A stretch of 64,000 bases of DNA from Rhodovulum visakhapatnamense (GTDB taxonomy: Bacteria > Pseudomonadota > Alphaproteobacteria > Rhodobacterales > Rhodobacteraceae). The position numbers and the translations under genes were made by a program. The stretch lies in assembly GCF_004365965.1 (NCBI RefSeq), contig NZ_SOEB01000011.1, forward strand, positions 62,001 to 126,000, read 5' to 3'. The notes under the pieces are model-generated. The model did no database searches. It had not been told where the DNA came from and was given only the letters and a program-made list of their open reading frames with translations. Of the stretch, positions 46,370 through 55,711 are shown in pieces; within the stretch, counting starts at the first letter, position 1; every line of letters begins with the position of its first letter.

Positions 46370-46987
46370 ATGCATATCGTGGACGGGGCGCTGGCGGCGC
46401 CCGTGGTGATCGGCGGCGCGGTGCTGGCGGCGGGGGGCGTGGCGCGCGGCCTGCGCGACCTGACGCTGGAAAAGACCCCGGCGGCCGGGATTCTGTCGGC
46501 CAGCTTCTTCGTGGCCTCGCTGATCCATGTGCCTATCGGCCCGTCCTCGGTGCACCTGATCCTGAACGGTCTGGCCGGGCTGGTGCTTGGCTGGGCCGCC
46601 TTTCCGGCGCTCTTCGTGGGGCTCTTGCTGCAGGCGGTCTTCTTCGGCTTCGGCGGGCTGACGGTGCTGGGGGTCAATACCCTGAACATCGCGCTGCCCG
46701 CGGTGATCGTCCATTACCTCTGCCGCCGGGGCCTTGCGCGCGGCACGCCCCGGATCGCGGCGCTTTGGGCCGGGATGGGCGGGGCGCTGGCCATCGCGCT
46801 GACGGCGCTTTGCGTCGGTCTCGCGCTGGCGCTGTCGGGCGAGGCCTTCCTGCCCGCGGCCAGGCTGGTCTTTCTGGCCCATATCCCGGTGATGGCGGTC
46901 GAGGGCCTTTTGACCGCCGCCGCCGTCTATCTTGCCGCCCAGGTGAAGCCCGACCTCTTCACGACAGTTCAAGGACCTCAACGATGA
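46370..46987 (+). CDS. cbiM: CbiM-type metal-binding ECF transporter component
   Basis: 205-residue integral membrane substrate-specificity (S) component. The N-terminus 'MHIVDG' is the universal CbiM/NikM motif, with His2 forming the metal site. About six hydrophobic segments follow, with 'SFFVASLIHVPIGPSSVHLILNGLAGLVLGWAAF' (about 44-77) and 'VNTLNIALPAVIVHYL' as conserved regions. It begins 10 bases after the K-component gene and overlaps the next gene (ATGA). Confidence 0.92.
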   Translation: MHIVDGALAAPVVIGGAVLAAGGVARGLRDLTLEKTPAAGILSASFFVASLIHVPIGPSSVHLILNGLAGLVLGWAAFPALFVGLLLQAVFFGFGGLTVLGVNTLNIALPAVIVHYLCRRGLARGTPRIAALWAGMGGALAIALTALCVGLALALSGEAFLPAARLVFLAHIPVMAVEGLLTAAAVYLAAQVKPDLFTTVQGPQR

Positions 46988-47634
46988 TCCGTCCCCTTGC
47001 TTTGATGCTGGCGCTTGCGATGGCGCCGCTGCCTGCGCTGGCCCATAAGGTGGTTGGCGGGGCCTATGCCGATGGCGCGCTGATCGAGGGCGAGATCGGC
47101 TTTTCGAATGGCGACATGGCCGCCGACGCCCTGGTCGAGGTCTTCGACCCGGCGGGCACGCGGCTGGGCGGGACCCGGACCGATGGCGACGGCATCTTCA
47201 CCTACCGCCCCACCGCCGCCGTCGCCCATGTCTTCCGCGCCGATCTGGGCGCGGGCCATGTTGCCGAATTCACCATGAGCGCCGAGGAGGTCGCCGCGAT
47301 CCTCGACAGCCCCGCCGCCCGGGCCGCAGCGGAAACCGGACAGGCCGCCGCCCCGACTGAAGCCGATGGCGCGGCCGGGATGGCAGGCAACCCCTCCACT
47401 TTCCCGCTGGGCCCGGGGCCTGCCGCGACTGCGGCCGCCGCACCGGGGCTGAGCGACGCCGACAAGGCCGCCATCGCCAAGATCGTCCGAGACGAGATGC
47501 GTCCGCTCAGGCGCGAGATCGCGGCTTATCGCGAGCAGAACGACCTGCAGTCGATCCTGGGCGGGATCGGCTATATCGCGGGGCTCTTCGGATTCGGGTT
47601 TTACATCGCCGCGCGCCGGCGTCTGAAGGCCTAG
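46984..47634 (+). CDS. NikL-like component of the cobalt ECF transporter
   Basis: 216-residue protein with signal peptide (about 1-20, 'MIRPLALMLALAMAPLPALA'). An extracytoplasmic part starts 'HKVVGGAYADGALIEGEIGFSNGDMAADALVEVFD', a linker is Ala/Pro-rich, and a C-terminal anchor is near 190-210 ('GGIGYIAGLFGFGFYIAARRR'). This matches the NikL component described for KMLQO-type transporters, which replaces the CbiN subunit. The mature N-terminal His again suits metal binding. Overlaps cbiM and lies four bases before cbiQ. Confidence 0.8.
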   Translation: MIRPLALMLALAMAPLPALAHKVVGGAYADGALIEGEIGFSNGDMAADALVEVFDPAGTRLGGTRTDGDGIFTYRPTAAVAHVFRADLGAGHVAEFTMSAEEVAAILDSPAARAAAETGQAAAPTEADGAAGMAGNPSTFPLGPGPAATAAAAPGLSDADKAAIAKIVRDEMRPLRREIAAYREQNDLQSILGGIGYIAGLFGFGFYIAARRRLKA

Positions 47635-47638
47635 GGGC

Positions 47639-48412
47639 ATGTCCGATATCCTGATGCAGGACCGCGCCGGGCCGGAGGGCGCCGCGCTTGACGCGATCGA
47701 CCCCCGTGCGCGGCTGATCGGGGCGGCGGGGTTTGCCTGTGTGACCGTCGCCTGTTCCTGGTTGCCGCTGCTGCTGGCCGCGCTGATCCTTGCCATTGCC
47801 GTGATGGTGCTGTCGGGGCGGGCTGTCGGCCCGACGCTTCGGCGGATGGCGGCGATGGACGGGTTCATCTTCCTGCTGATCGCCATGCTGCCCTTCACCA
47901 CGCCCGGCGATCCTGTCTTCACGCTTTGGGGATTTGCCGCCTCGCGCGAGGGCATTGTCCATTCGGCCGAGATCCTCTTGACCGCCAATGCCGTGGTGCT
48001 GGCGCTCCTGTCGCTGGCGGGCACGCTGGAACCGGCGGTGATGGGGCAGGCGCTGCACCGGCTGGGCACGCCAGAGAGGCTGGTGCATCTGCTGCTGTTC
48101 ACCATCCGCTATATCGAGGTGCTGCGCGCCGAACACCTGCGGCTGCGCCGGGCGATGAAGGTCCGGGGCTTCCGGCCGGGCACGTCCTGGCACACCTATC
48201 GCAGCTTGGGCTATCTGGTCGGCATGTTGCTGGTCCGCGCGGTCGAACGGTCCGAACGGGTGCTGGCGGCGATGAAATGCCGGGGCTTTTCAGGCCGGAT
48301 GCCGGTCCTGTCCGCCTTCGCCTACGGCCCCCGCGATGCGGTCTTCGGCGCGGGGCTGGGGGCGGTGCTGATCGCGATGATTGCCGCCGAGGTCGCCCAT
48401 GGCGCTTTTTGA
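47639..48412 (+). CDS. cbiQ: ECF transporter T component CbiQ
   Basis: 257-residue energy-coupling membrane protein. Five transmembrane segments surround the coupling helices, with motifs 'LRRAMKVRGFRPG' and 'LAAMKCRGFSGRMP' (the A-R-G signatures of T components, near residues 170-183 and 210-223). An early 'LDAIDPRARLIGAAGFACV' is typical of CbiQ. It overlaps cbiO. Works with CbiM and CbiO to import Co2+ for corrin synthesis. Confidence 0.92.
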   Translation: MSDILMQDRAGPEGAALDAIDPRARLIGAAGFACVTVACSWLPLLLAALILAIAVMVLSGRAVGPTLRRMAAMDGFIFLLIAMLPFTTPGDPVFTLWGFAASREGIVHSAEILLTANAVVLALLSLAGTLEPAVMGQALHRLGTPERLVHLLLFTIRYIEVLRAEHLRLRRAMKVRGFRPGTSWHTYRSLGYLVGMLLVRAVERSERVLAAMKCRGFSGRMPVLSAFAYGPRDAVFGAGLGAVLIAMIAAEVAHGAF

Positions 48413-49049
48413 ACTCGACGGGCTCGTCTTCGGCTATTCCGGCCGGCCCGCGATTCTGCAGGGCGCCAGCCTGACGCTTGAGGCGGGCCAGCGGCTGTCG
48501 ATCACGGGCGCGAACGGGTCGGGCAAGTCGACGCTTCTGCAGCTGATGGTGGGGCTTCTCGTCCCGCAATCGGGGCAGATCCGCGCCTTCGGGCAGGCGC
48601 GCCGGGCCGAGCCCGACTTCCACGAGGTGCGCCGCCGGGCGGGGCTGGTGTTCCAGGACCCCGACGACCAGCTGTTCTGCCCGACCGTGGCCGAGGACGT
48701 GGCTTTCGGCCCGCTCAATCTGGGGCTCGGGCGCGCGGCGGCGATGGAGCAGGTCGAGGCGGTGCTGACCCGGCTTGACCTCATGCACCTGAAGGACCGG
48801 GTCACCCACCGGCTGTCGGGCGGCGAAAAGCGGCTGGTTAGCCTTGCCGCCGTGCTGGCGATGGAGCCCGAGGTGCTGCTGCTCGACGAGCCGACCAATG
48901 CGCTGGATGAAGAGAATGCCGGGCGGCTGGTCGCGATCCTGCAAGGGTTGCCGCAGGCGATCCTGCTGGTGACGCATGACGCCGAGATGCGCGCGCAGGT
49001 CGCGCCTCAGGGGCTGGGGATGACGGCCGGGCGGCTGGTGCCCGCGTAA
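48399..49049 (+). CDS. cbiO: ECF transporter ATPase CbiO
   Basis: 216-residue ATPase of the cobalt importer. Walker A 'GANGSGKSTLLQLMVGLL' (about 37-54), Q-loop 'VFQDPDDQLFCPTVAEDVAFGP' (about 82-103, characteristic of CbiO/EcfA), signature 'LSGGEKRLVSLAAVLAM' and Walker B 'VLLLDEPTNALD' are intact. Slightly short but complete. The ATG at 48399 lies inside the end of cbiQ. The following 54 bases to cobF (convergent) contain no gene. Confidence 0.93.
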   Translation: MALFELDGLVFGYSGRPAILQGASLTLEAGQRLSITGANGSGKSTLLQLMVGLLVPQSGQIRAFGQARRAEPDFHEVRRRAGLVFQDPDDQLFCPTVAEDVAFGPLNLGLGRAAAMEQVEAVLTRLDLMHLKDRVTHRLSGGEKRLVSLAAVLAMEPEVLLLDEPTNALDEENAGRLVAILQGLPQAILLVTHDAEMRAQVAPQGLGMTAGRLVPA

Positions 49050-49103
49050 GCCGCCGGACCCCGCATCAGCGCTCCGCTCGCGCGTCAGCGGTCCGCCCCG
49101 GTG

Positions 49104-49862
49104 TCAGCCCTGCTTTTGACGTCGGCGCATCAGGTAAATGTCCATCAGCCAGCCATGCCGGGCGCGGGCCGCCTCGCGGGCTGTCAGGATCTCGGGTCCC
49201 GCCTCGGCCAGCGGCCCTGACAGGGCGATTTCCTCGGCCATGCCCAGATAGGCGCCCCACCAGATCCGGATACCCTCGGGGGCCAGGGTCTGGAAGGCGC
49301 AGCCGCCATCGAGCATCGCGACCACGGTATCGGCCCCTTCGGGCCAGCCATGGTCGCGGATCTGCCGCCCGGTGGTGATGACGACCGGCGCCCCGATCTC
49401 GTTCAGCGGAATGCGATGGGCGGCACAGAGCGCCTGGATCGCGGTGATGCCCGGAATGACGGTGATCCTTGGCGCAGGGACGAGCCGTGACGCGATCCTC
49501 AGCGAGCTGTCGTAAAGCGAGGGATCGCCCCAGATCAGCAGCGCCACCTTCTGCGGCGCGGGGCTGGCGGCGGCGACCGTCTCGGTCCAGACCCCGGCAA
49601 TGGCATCGTGCCAGTCCAGAACGCCGGCGCGGTAATCGCCCGAGGCGTCACGGACGGGCAGGTCGAACTCGGCGATCCTGTCGCCTGCGTCCTCGCCCAG
49701 GACGCGCGCGCAGATCTGGCGGCGCAGGTCGGCGAGGTCGGCCTTGTCGGCCCCCTTGCGCGGGATCAGGATCAGATCGGCGCCCCGGATCGCCTCGGCG
49801 GCCTGAAAGGTGATGTGATCGGGGTTGCCGGTGCCGATGCCGATCAGGAACAGCTCATGCAT
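49104..49862 (-). CDS. cobF: Precorrin-6A synthase (deacetylating)
   Basis: 252-residue SAM-dependent methyltransferase of the aerobic B12 pathway that methylates C1 of precorrin-5 and releases the acetyl group. 'LFLIGIGTGNPDHITFQAAEAI' (N-terminal SAM site), 'LIWGDPSLYDSSLRI' and 'VIPGITAIQALCAAHRIPLNEIG' match CobF and differ from the other Cob methyltransferases. It is the last gene of the minus-strand cobL-E-M-B-A-F series and overlaps cobA by 8 bases. Confidence 0.94.
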   Translation of the reverse strand: MHELFLIGIGTGNPDHITFQAAEAIRGADLILIPRKGADKADLADLRRQICARVLGEDAGDRIAEFDLPVRDASGDYRAGVLDWHDAIAGVWTETVAAASPAPQKVALLIWGDPSLYDSSLRIASRLVPAPRITVIPGITAIQALCAAHRIPLNEIGAPVVITTGRQIRDHGWPEGADTVVAMLDGGCAFQTLAPEGIRIWWGAYLGMAEEIALSGPLAEAGPEILTAREAARARHGWLMDIYLMRRRQKQG

Positions 49863-50589
49863 CGGGGGCCTCCTCGACCAGCGGCCCGAACAGGATCAGC
49901 CCCGGCGCGGCCGAACCCGGGGCCTCGGCCAGACGTGCCGCCAGCGCCGCGACCGTGGTCCGGGTCAGCGCCTGATCGGGGGTGCCCACGCCCTCGGCCA
50001 GCAGCGCGGGCGTGGTTTCGGGCAGGCCGCGCGCGATCAGCGCCCCGGCCAGTGCGGGGAAGGTGCGCTTGCCCATGTAGACCACCGTCGTGGCATGTTC
50101 GTCGGCCAGCGCGGCCAGGTCGATGTCGCGGGGCAGATCGCCGGTCACGTCATGGCCGGTGACGAACTGCACCCGCCGCGCGGTCAGCCGCCGGGTCAGC
50201 GGAATGCCCGCCGCCGCCGCCGCCGCACAGGCCGAGGTGACGCCGGGGATGACCTCGTAGCCGATGCCCGCCGCCCGCAGCGCGGTGATTTCCTCTTCGA
50301 GCCGTCCGAAAAGGCCCGAGTCGCCCGATTTCAGCCGGACGACCCGTTGCCCCGAGGCGGCATAGTCCACCAGCAGGCGGCTGACATGGTCCTGTTTCGG
50401 CGAGGCCCGGCCCGCGCGCTTGCCGACGCCGACCAGATCGGCGCCCGGCCGCACGTGGCCGAGGATCGGGCCTGACGAGAGATCGTCGAAGAGAACCGCA
50501 TCGGCCTTGGACAGCCGGTCGACCGCCTTCAGGGTCAGAAGCTCGGGATCGCCGGGGCCGGAACTGACGAAGCTCACGAAACCGCTCAT
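49855..50589 (-). CDS. cobA: Uroporphyrinogen-III C-methyltransferase
   Basis: 244-residue SUMT that makes precorrin-2 from uroporphyrinogen III, the branch point to cobalamin and sirohaem. 'GSGPGDPELLTLKAVDRLSKADAVLFDDL', 'VRLKSGDSGLFGRLEEEI', 'VIPGVTSACAAAAAAGIPLTRR' and 'VVYMGKRTFPALAGALIARG' are the conserved blocks. Shares start/stop bases with cobB (ATGA). Confidence 0.95.
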   Translation of the reverse strand: MSGFVSFVSSGPGDPELLTLKAVDRLSKADAVLFDDLSSGPILGHVRPGADLVGVGKRAGRASPKQDHVSRLLVDYAASGQRVVRLKSGDSGLFGRLEEEITALRAAGIGYEVIPGVTSACAAAAAAGIPLTRRLTARRVQFVTGHDVTGDLPRDIDLAALADEHATTVVYMGKRTFPALAGALIARGLPETTPALLAEGVGTPDQALTRTTVAALAARLAEAPGSAAPGLILFGPLVEEAPDA

Positions 50590-51902
50590 CTTGGGTCCTC
50601 CGCGATCAGGTGAAAGAAGCTGCCCGTGACCGGGCCGCGCCGCGATCCGGTCTCGGCCACATCCGCGCCATTGGCATCGGTGACGCGGGCCAGCGCCGCG
50701 TCGGGCTGGGAAAGGATCGTCGAATAATGGAATTCATGGCCCCGCAGCCGGGTGCCGGGGGCATGGCCCGGCATCGGCGCCAGCAGTTCTGCCCGGCGAT
50801 AACCCAGATGCAGGCGGCGGCTCTCGAAGCTGGTGACAAGGCCCAGAAGCCCCGCCATTGCGTGCGCCGTGCCGTCCTTGTCGATCAGGGTCTCGCCCAG
50901 CACCATGTAGCCGCCGCATTCGCCATGGATGGGGCCGGTTCTGGCATGGGCGCGGAGGCCCGCCAGAAACCGCGTGGCCCCGGCGATCCGGCCCGCATGC
51001 AGCTCGGGATAGCCGCCGGGCAGCCAGACCAGATCGGCACCTGCGTCAGGCGCCTCGTCGGCCAGCGGCGAGAAGGGCAGGATTTCGGCGCCCGCGCGGC
51101 GCCAGCCCTCCAGCAGATGCGGATAGGCGAAGGAAAATGCCGCGTCCCGCGCGATGGCGATGCGCTGGGCCGGGGGGGCGGGCCAATTCCCGGCTGTGCC
51201 CGGAGCCCCGGGCCGGGCGGCGGCGCGGAGCGCGTCAAGGTCCACATGCTCGGCCACGAACCGGCCGATGGCGTCGATCCGCGCCTCCAGATCGGCCTGC
51301 TCGCCCGCCTGCACGAGGCCCAGATGGCGTTCGGGCAGCGTGAGGTCGGGGCGGCGGGGCAGGGCGCCGAGGGTCGCGATGCCGAGCCGGTCCATTTCGG
51401 GGCGGATCATCGCCGCGTGCCGCGCGCCCGCGACGCGGTTCAGGATCACGCCCGCAAGGGGGGGCGCGTCGGGATGGCTGGCAAAGCCATGGGCCACGGC
51501 CGCCGCCGATTGCGCCTGGCCCGAGACGTCGATCACCAGCACCACCGGCCAGCCGAAGCGCCGCGCCAGTTCGGCGCTGGTGCCGTGGCCCGCCACGCCA
51601 CGCGTGAGGGTGCCGTCATAAAGCCCCATCGCGCCCTCGGCGATCACCAGATCTGCGCCTTGGGCCTCGGCCGCCAGCGTCGCCAGCAGGCCCTCGTCCA
51701 TCGCCCAGGGGTCGAGATTGTAGGAGGCCCGTCCCGAGGCGCGGGCATGGAAGGCCGGGTCGATGTAATCGGGGCCGTTCTTGAAGGGCTGCACGGCGAC
51801 ACCCGCCGCGCGGAGGGCGCGCAGCAGCCCCAGCGTGACGGTGGTCTTGCCGCTGCCCGAGGCGGGCGCCGCGATCACCAGACCGGGCGGTCTCTCAGCC
51901 AT
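50586..51902 (-). CDS. cobB: Hydrogenobyrinic acid a,c-diamide synthase
   Basis: 438-residue glutamine amidotransferase that amidates side chains a and c of hydrogenobyrinic acid before cobalt insertion. P-loop '[20 protein letters not shown]' (about 12-31), '[15 protein letters not shown]' (about 38-52), and a glutaminase domain with '[19 protein letters not shown]' (catalytic Cys). '[11 protein letters not shown]' carries the His. The ATG at 51902 overlaps cobM's stop. Confidence 0.95.
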   Translation of the reverse strand: MAERPPGLVIAAPASGSGKTTVTLGLLRALRAAGVAVQPFKNGPDYIDPAFHARASGRASYNLDPWAMDEGLLATLAAEAQGADLVIAEGAMGLYDGTLTRGVAGHGTSAELARRFGWPVVLVIDVSGQAQSAAAVAHGFASHPDAPPLAGVILNRVAGARHAAMIRPEMDRLGIATLGALPRRPDLTLPERHLGLVQAGEQADLEARIDAIGRFVAEHVDLDALRAAARPGAPGTAGNWPAPPAQRIAIARDAAFSFAYPHLLEGWRRAGAEILPFSPLADEAPDAGADLVWLPGGYPELHAGRIAGATRFLAGLRAHARTGPIHGECGGYMVLGETLIDKDGTAHAMAGLLGLVTSFESRRLHLGYRRAELLAPMPGHAPGTRLRGHEFHYSTILSQPDAALARVTDANGADVAETGSRRGPVTGSFFHLIAEDPR

Positions 51903-52671
51903 CGCTGCCCGCCCGGGCAGAGCGCGGCCGGAACCGGCGGTCGTAATCGGGATCGTAAAGGCAGCTTTCGTCGAAGCCTTCGGCGCCGAGGCTGCGGCCG
52001 ACAAGAATCAGCGCGGTGCGCTCGATCTCGTCGGGCAGGGCGGCTTCCAGCGTGGCAAGCGTGCCGCGCAGGATCTGCTGGTCGGGCCAGCTGGCGCGGT
52101 AGACGATGGCGGCGGGGCAGTCCGCGCCGTAATGCGGGGCAAGATCGGCGACCACCTTCGCGAGGTTGTGGATCGACAGGTGAATGGCCAGCGTCGCGCC
52201 GGTGGCGGCGAAATTGGCAAGGCTCTCGCCCTCGGGCATCGACGAAGCACGGCCGGGCGTCCGGGTCAGCACCACCGACTGCGCCAGGCCCGGCAGGGTC
52301 AGCTCGGTGCCGAGCGCCGCGGCGGCGGCGGCAAAGGAGGGCACGCCCGGGGTCACGCTGACCGGGATGCCTTCGGCCTTCAGGCGGCGGATCTGCTCGC
52401 CCATGGCCGACCAGACCGAAAGATCGCCCGAATGCAGCCGCGCCACGTCCTGCCCGGCCTCATGGGCGCGCTTGCATTCGGCGATGATGGCATCGAGATC
52501 CAGCGGCGCGGTGTTCACGATCCGCGCGCCCTCGGGGCAATGGCCGAGGATCTCTTCGGGGACCAGCGATCCGGCATAAAGACAGACCGGGCAGGCGGCG
52601 ATCAGGTCGCGGCCGCGCAGGGTCAGAAGATCGGGGGCGCCGGGCCCGGCACCGATGAAATGGACGGTCAT
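51895..52671 (-). CDS. cobM: Precorrin-4 C11-methyltransferase
   Basis: 258-residue SAM methyltransferase. '[24 protein letters not shown]' at the start, '[20 protein letters not shown]', '[20 protein letters not shown]' and '[23 protein letters not shown]' are diagnostic of CobM/CbiF. The frame is open far upstream, but the ATG at 52671 overlaps the cobE stop (ATGA) and gives the standard length. Confidence 0.94.
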   Translation of the reverse strand: MTVHFIGAGPGAPDLLTLRGRDLIAACPVCLYAGSLVPEEILGHCPEGARIVNTAPLDLDAIIAECKRAHEAGQDVARLHSGDLSVWSAMGEQIRRLKAEGIPVSVTPGVPSFAAAAAALGTELTLPGLAQSVVLTRTPGRASSMPEGESLANFAATGATLAIHLSIHNLAKVVADLAPHYGADCPAAIVYRASWPDQQILRGTLATLEAALPDEIERTALILVGRSLGAEGFDESCLYDPDYDRRFRPRSARAGSDG

Positions 52672-53051
52672 GGCAGGTCTTTCGTTGCGATGGCGCAGGT
52701 GGACATCCGGTCGTTCGATACCTTGCGCGGGGTCAGAAGGCGAGCCCCCTCGCCACAGGCCGCAAGGGCCGCGGCTTCGGCGACCGATCCGGTCCCGCGA
52801 CGGCCGAGGCTCTGCGCCGATCGGGTCGGCGTGGCGGGGCGGTGCAGCGCGTCGGCTGCGACCGGGCATATGGGCAGGGCCAGCCGCGCGGCCAGTGCCG
52901 TCAGGCCGGGGGCAGAGGCCTTGTCGGCGGGGGCGGCCAGCGCCGTCAGCCCGGCCGGGCCTCCCGCGCGGTCCAGCGCGTCCGTCAGGCTCGCCTCGGT
53001 CGCGGCGGCGCGAAAGCCAAAGCCCGCGACCCTCACCGCCGGACGGTCCAT
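52668..53051 (-). CDS. cobE: CobE (CbiG C-terminal-like) protein
   Basis: 127-residue protein matching CobE, related to the C-terminal domain of CbiG. It begins '[24 protein letters not shown]' and contains '[18 protein letters not shown]' and '[23 protein letters not shown]', the classic CobE pattern. CobE is needed for aerobic cobalamin synthesis, but its exact reaction is not settled. Overlaps cobL by 19 bases and cobM by 4. Confidence 0.9.
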   Translation of the reverse strand: MDRPAVRVAGFGFRAAATEASLTDALDRAGGPAGLTALAAPADKASAPGLTALAARLALPICPVAADALHRPATPTRSAQSLGRRGTGSVAEAAALAACGEGARLLTPRKVSNDRMSTCAIATKDLP

Positions 53052-54232
53052 TGCACGACCGGGAAGGCTGCGCGCCAGCCGCGCCTGCGGCCCAGCGGGC
53101 GGGCCTCGGCCAGTTCGATCCGGAGCAGCTCGCCACCATGGGCGGCGTGCCAGAGGGCCAGCAGCGATTCCGATTCGAGCGTGACCGCATTGGCGACGAT
53201 CCGCGTGCCGGGGGCGAGCCGGTCCCACAGCGTCTGCAGCAGCTCTTGCGAGAGCCCGCCGCCGACGAAGACCGCATCGGGGGCGGCAAGCCCCTCCAGC
53301 GCCTCGGGCGCGCGGCCGGTGACGACGCGCAGCCGCTCGACCCCGAGGGCGGCGGCATTGGCGGCGATGCGTTCGGCGCGGACGGGCTCGGCCTCGATCA
53401 CGCTGGCCTGCATTCTCGGATGACGGGCGAGCCATTCGATGGAAATCGAGCCCGACCCCCCGCCGATATCCCACAGATGCTCGCCCGGCAGCGGCGCCAG
53501 CGCCGAAAGCGTCAGCGCGCGGACGGGCCGCTTGGTGATCTGCCCGTCATTGTCGAAGAAGGCGTCGGGCCAGCCCGAGGCGGCGGGGATCGCGGGGCCG
53601 TCGCCTGCGGCCTCCAGCGCCACGGCGACGGGATGGGCGATGGCCTCCAGATCCATGGCGCGGGCGGTTGTTGCCCGGATGCGCTCGCGCGGCCCGCCAA
53701 GCGCCTCAAGCACGTGCAGGCGGCTGTCGCCGAAGCCCGCCCCGGTCAGGAAGGCCGCGAAATCCGCGACCGCGGCGCCGTCCCGAAGGGTCACGAGGGC
53801 GGTGAAGCCCGGCGCCAGCAGGGGACGCAGCCGGGCGAAGGGGGCGGCATGCAGCCCCGCGCAATGGGTGGCCTCCAGCGGCCAGCCGAGCCGCGCGGCG
53901 GCCAGCGAAAAGACCGAAGGGCCGGGCAGGGCACGCCACTCATGCGCGGCGAAGCTCCGAGCGATCACGCTGCCCGCGCCGAACCAGAACGGATCGCCCG
54001 AGGCCAGCACCGCAACCCGGCGCCCGCGCAAGCCCTGCAGGAGCGGCAGCCCGTCGGCGAAGGGCACGGGCCAGTCGATCTTGTCGGCCGCCAGATCCGG
54101 CAGAAGCGCCAGATGCCGGGCCGGACCCATGACGATTTCGGCCTCTTCCAGCGCGGCACGGCTTGCGGGCGGCAGCCCGTCCGGGCCATCTTCGCCGAGC
54201 CCCACGATGGTCAGCCAAGGAGTCTCAGCCAT
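53033..54232 (-). CDS. cobL: Precorrin-6B methyltransferase/decarboxylase
   Basis: 399-residue bifunctional enzyme that methylates C5 and C15 and decarboxylates precorrin-6B. The N-terminal CobE/CbiE-type domain (about 1-205) has '[22 protein letters not shown]' and '[18 protein letters not shown]'. The C-terminal CbiT domain (about 225-395) has '[20 protein letters not shown]' and '[12 protein letters not shown]'. Its ATG at 54232 is the reverse strand of the cobK start: both use one CATG. A GGGTGGG motif, inside cobK's coding sequence, serves as ribosome-binding site. Confidence 0.95.
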   Translation of the reverse strand: MAETPWLTIVGLGEDGPDGLPPASRAALEEAEIVMGPARHLALLPDLAADKIDWPVPFADGLPLLQGLRGRRVAVLASGDPFWFGAGSVIARSFAAHEWRALPGPSVFSLAAARLGWPLEATHCAGLHAAPFARLRPLLAPGFTALVTLRDGAAVADFAAFLTGAGFGDSRLHVLEALGGPRERIRATTARAMDLEAIAHPVAVALEAAGDGPAIPAASGWPDAFFDNDGQITKRPVRALTLSALAPLPGEHLWDIGGGSGSISIEWLARHPRMQASVIEAEPVRAERIAANAAALGVERLRVVTGRAPEALEGLAAPDAVFVGGGLSQELLQTLWDRLAPGTRIVANAVTLESESLLALWHAAHGGELLRIELAEARPLGRRRGWRAAFPVVQWTVRR

Positions 54233-54986
54233 GCGTCCCACCCTTCTGATCCTTGGCGGCACCACCGAGGCCACGGCGCTGGCCGCGCGGCTGGCCGGCA
54301 CCGGCCTCAAGGCCACGCTGTCGCTGGCAGGCCGGGTCGAGACGCCGAAGGCCCAGCCCATTCCGATGCGGGTCGGCGGGTTTGGCGGCGTGCCGGGCCT
54401 GATCGCCTATCTGCGCGCCGAGGGCGTGACCCATGTGATCGACGCGACCCATCCCTTTGCCGCGCAGATGAGCCGGAACGCGGTCGAGGCCTGCACGGCC
54501 CTCGGCCTGCCGCTGGTCGCGCTGACCCGTCCGGCCTGGATGGCCGGGCTGCTCGACACCTGGCGCCATGTGCCCGACATCGCGGCCGCGGTCGCGGCAC
54601 TGTCCGGGCCGCCCCGGCGGGTGTTCCTGGCGGTGGGGCGGATGCATCTGGAGGCCTTCGCGGCCCAGCCCCAGCACCGCTATCTGCTGCGTCTGGTGGA
54701 TGCGCCGAAGGGGCCTCTGCCCTTGCCGCAGGCCGATGTCGTCGTCTCGCGCGGGCCCTTCACCGAAGCGGGCGACCGGGCGCTGATGGAGGGGCATGGC
54801 ACCGAGCTCGTCGTGTCGAAGAACGCGGGCGGGACAGGCGCGCGGGCCAAGATCGATGCGGCCCGGGCGCTGGGCCTGCCGGTCCTGATGATCGACCGTC
54901 CCGTCCTGCCCGCGCGGCGGGAACTGGCGCATCCCGACGAGGTTCTGGACTGGCTCGCTCATTCCGGGGCGGATCTGGGGGTGTAG
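54231..54986 (+). CDS. cobK: Precorrin-6A reductase
   Basis: 251-residue NADPH-dependent reductase making precorrin-6B. '[17 protein letters not shown]' (about 6-22), 'GVTHVIDATHPFAAQMSRNA' (about 64-83), 'TRPAW' and 'GTELVVSKNAGGTGARAKIDAARALGLPVLMIDRP' (about 186-220) are CobK landmarks. AAGGAG lies 8 bases before the ATG at 54231, inside cobL. It is the only plus-strand gene in a run of minus-strand cob genes. It overlaps cobL at its start codon and cobJ by 28 bases at its end. Confidence 0.95.
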   Translation: MRPTLLILGGTTEATALAARLAGTGLKATLSLAGRVETPKAQPIPMRVGGFGGVPGLIAYLRAEGVTHVIDATHPFAAQMSRNAVEACTALGLPLVALTRPAWMAGLLDTWRHVPDIAAAVAALSGPPRRVFLAVGRMHLEAFAAQPQHRYLLRLVDAPKGPLPLPQADVVVSRGPFTEAGDRALMEGHGTELVVSKNAGGTGARAKIDAARALGLPVLMIDRPVLPARRELAHPDEVLDWLAHSGADLGV

Positions 54987-55711
54987 ACCAGCGGCCGGTC
55001 GCCCGCGCGCAGCACCCGGGTCAGCGAGGACCCGACCAGCACCACGGTGCGCATGTCGGCCATCTCGGGGCGGGCTTCGGTCAGGGGCACCACGGTCAGC
55101 TTTTCCTCGGGCGTCGAGACCGCGCGGGCGAAGATCACCGGGCGGTCGTCGCCGCAGGCCGCGCGCAGGACCTCCAGCACCCTGGCGAAGCCCTCGGGGC
55201 GGGCTTTCGAGCGCGGGTTGTAGAAGGCCATGGCGAAATCGGCCTCGGCCGCCAGCCTGAGGCGTTTTTCGATAAGGGCCCACGGCTTGAGATTGTCCGA
55301 CAGGTTGATCGCGCAGAAATCATGGCCCAGCGGCGCACCCGCGCGCGCGGCGGCGGCCAGCATCGCGGTGATGCCGGGCAGGACCCGGATGTCGAGATCG
55401 CGCCAGTCGGGCGCGCCCGCCTCCAAAGCCTCGAAGACCGCGGCGGCCATGGCGAAGACGCCCGGATCGCCCGACGAGACCACGACGACGCGGCGGCCCT
55501 CGGCGGCCATCTGCAATGCATGGCGGGCGCGGTCGACCTCGACCCGGTTGTCGGAGGCATGGAGCGTCAGCCCCGGCCGGTCCGCGACCCGCGCCACATA
55601 GGGGATGTAGCCCACCACGTCGGTGGCGTCGGCGAGCGTCGCGGTGACCTCGGGTGTGACCAGAGCCTCGGCGCCCGGACCAAGGCCTGCGATGGCGACC
55701 CAGCCGGTCAC
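54959..55711 (-). CDS. cobJ: Precorrin-3B C17-methyltransferase
   Basis: 250-residue SAM methyltransferase that contracts the ring at C17/C20. 'VAIAGLGPGAEALVTPEVTATLADATDVVGYIPYV', 'VVVVSSGDPGVFAMAAAVFE', 'VLPGITAMLAAAARAGAPLGHDFCAINLSDNLKPW' and 'FYNPRSKARP' are typical CobJ/CbiH. The start is GTG at 55711, overlapping the cobI stop (GTGA). The frame is open upstream but that part is a shadow of cobI. Confidence 0.95.
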   Translation of the reverse strand: MTGWVAIAGLGPGAEALVTPEVTATLADATDVVGYIPYVARVADRPGLTLHASDNRVEVDRARHALQMAAEGRRVVVVSSGDPGVFAMAAAVFEALEAGAPDWRDLDIRVLPGITAMLAAAARAGAPLGHDFCAINLSDNLKPWALIEKRLRLAAEADFAMAFYNPRSKARPEGFARVLEVLRAACGDDRPVIFARAVSTPEEKLTVVPLTEARPEMADMRTVVLVGSSLTRVLRAGDRPLVYTPRSAPE

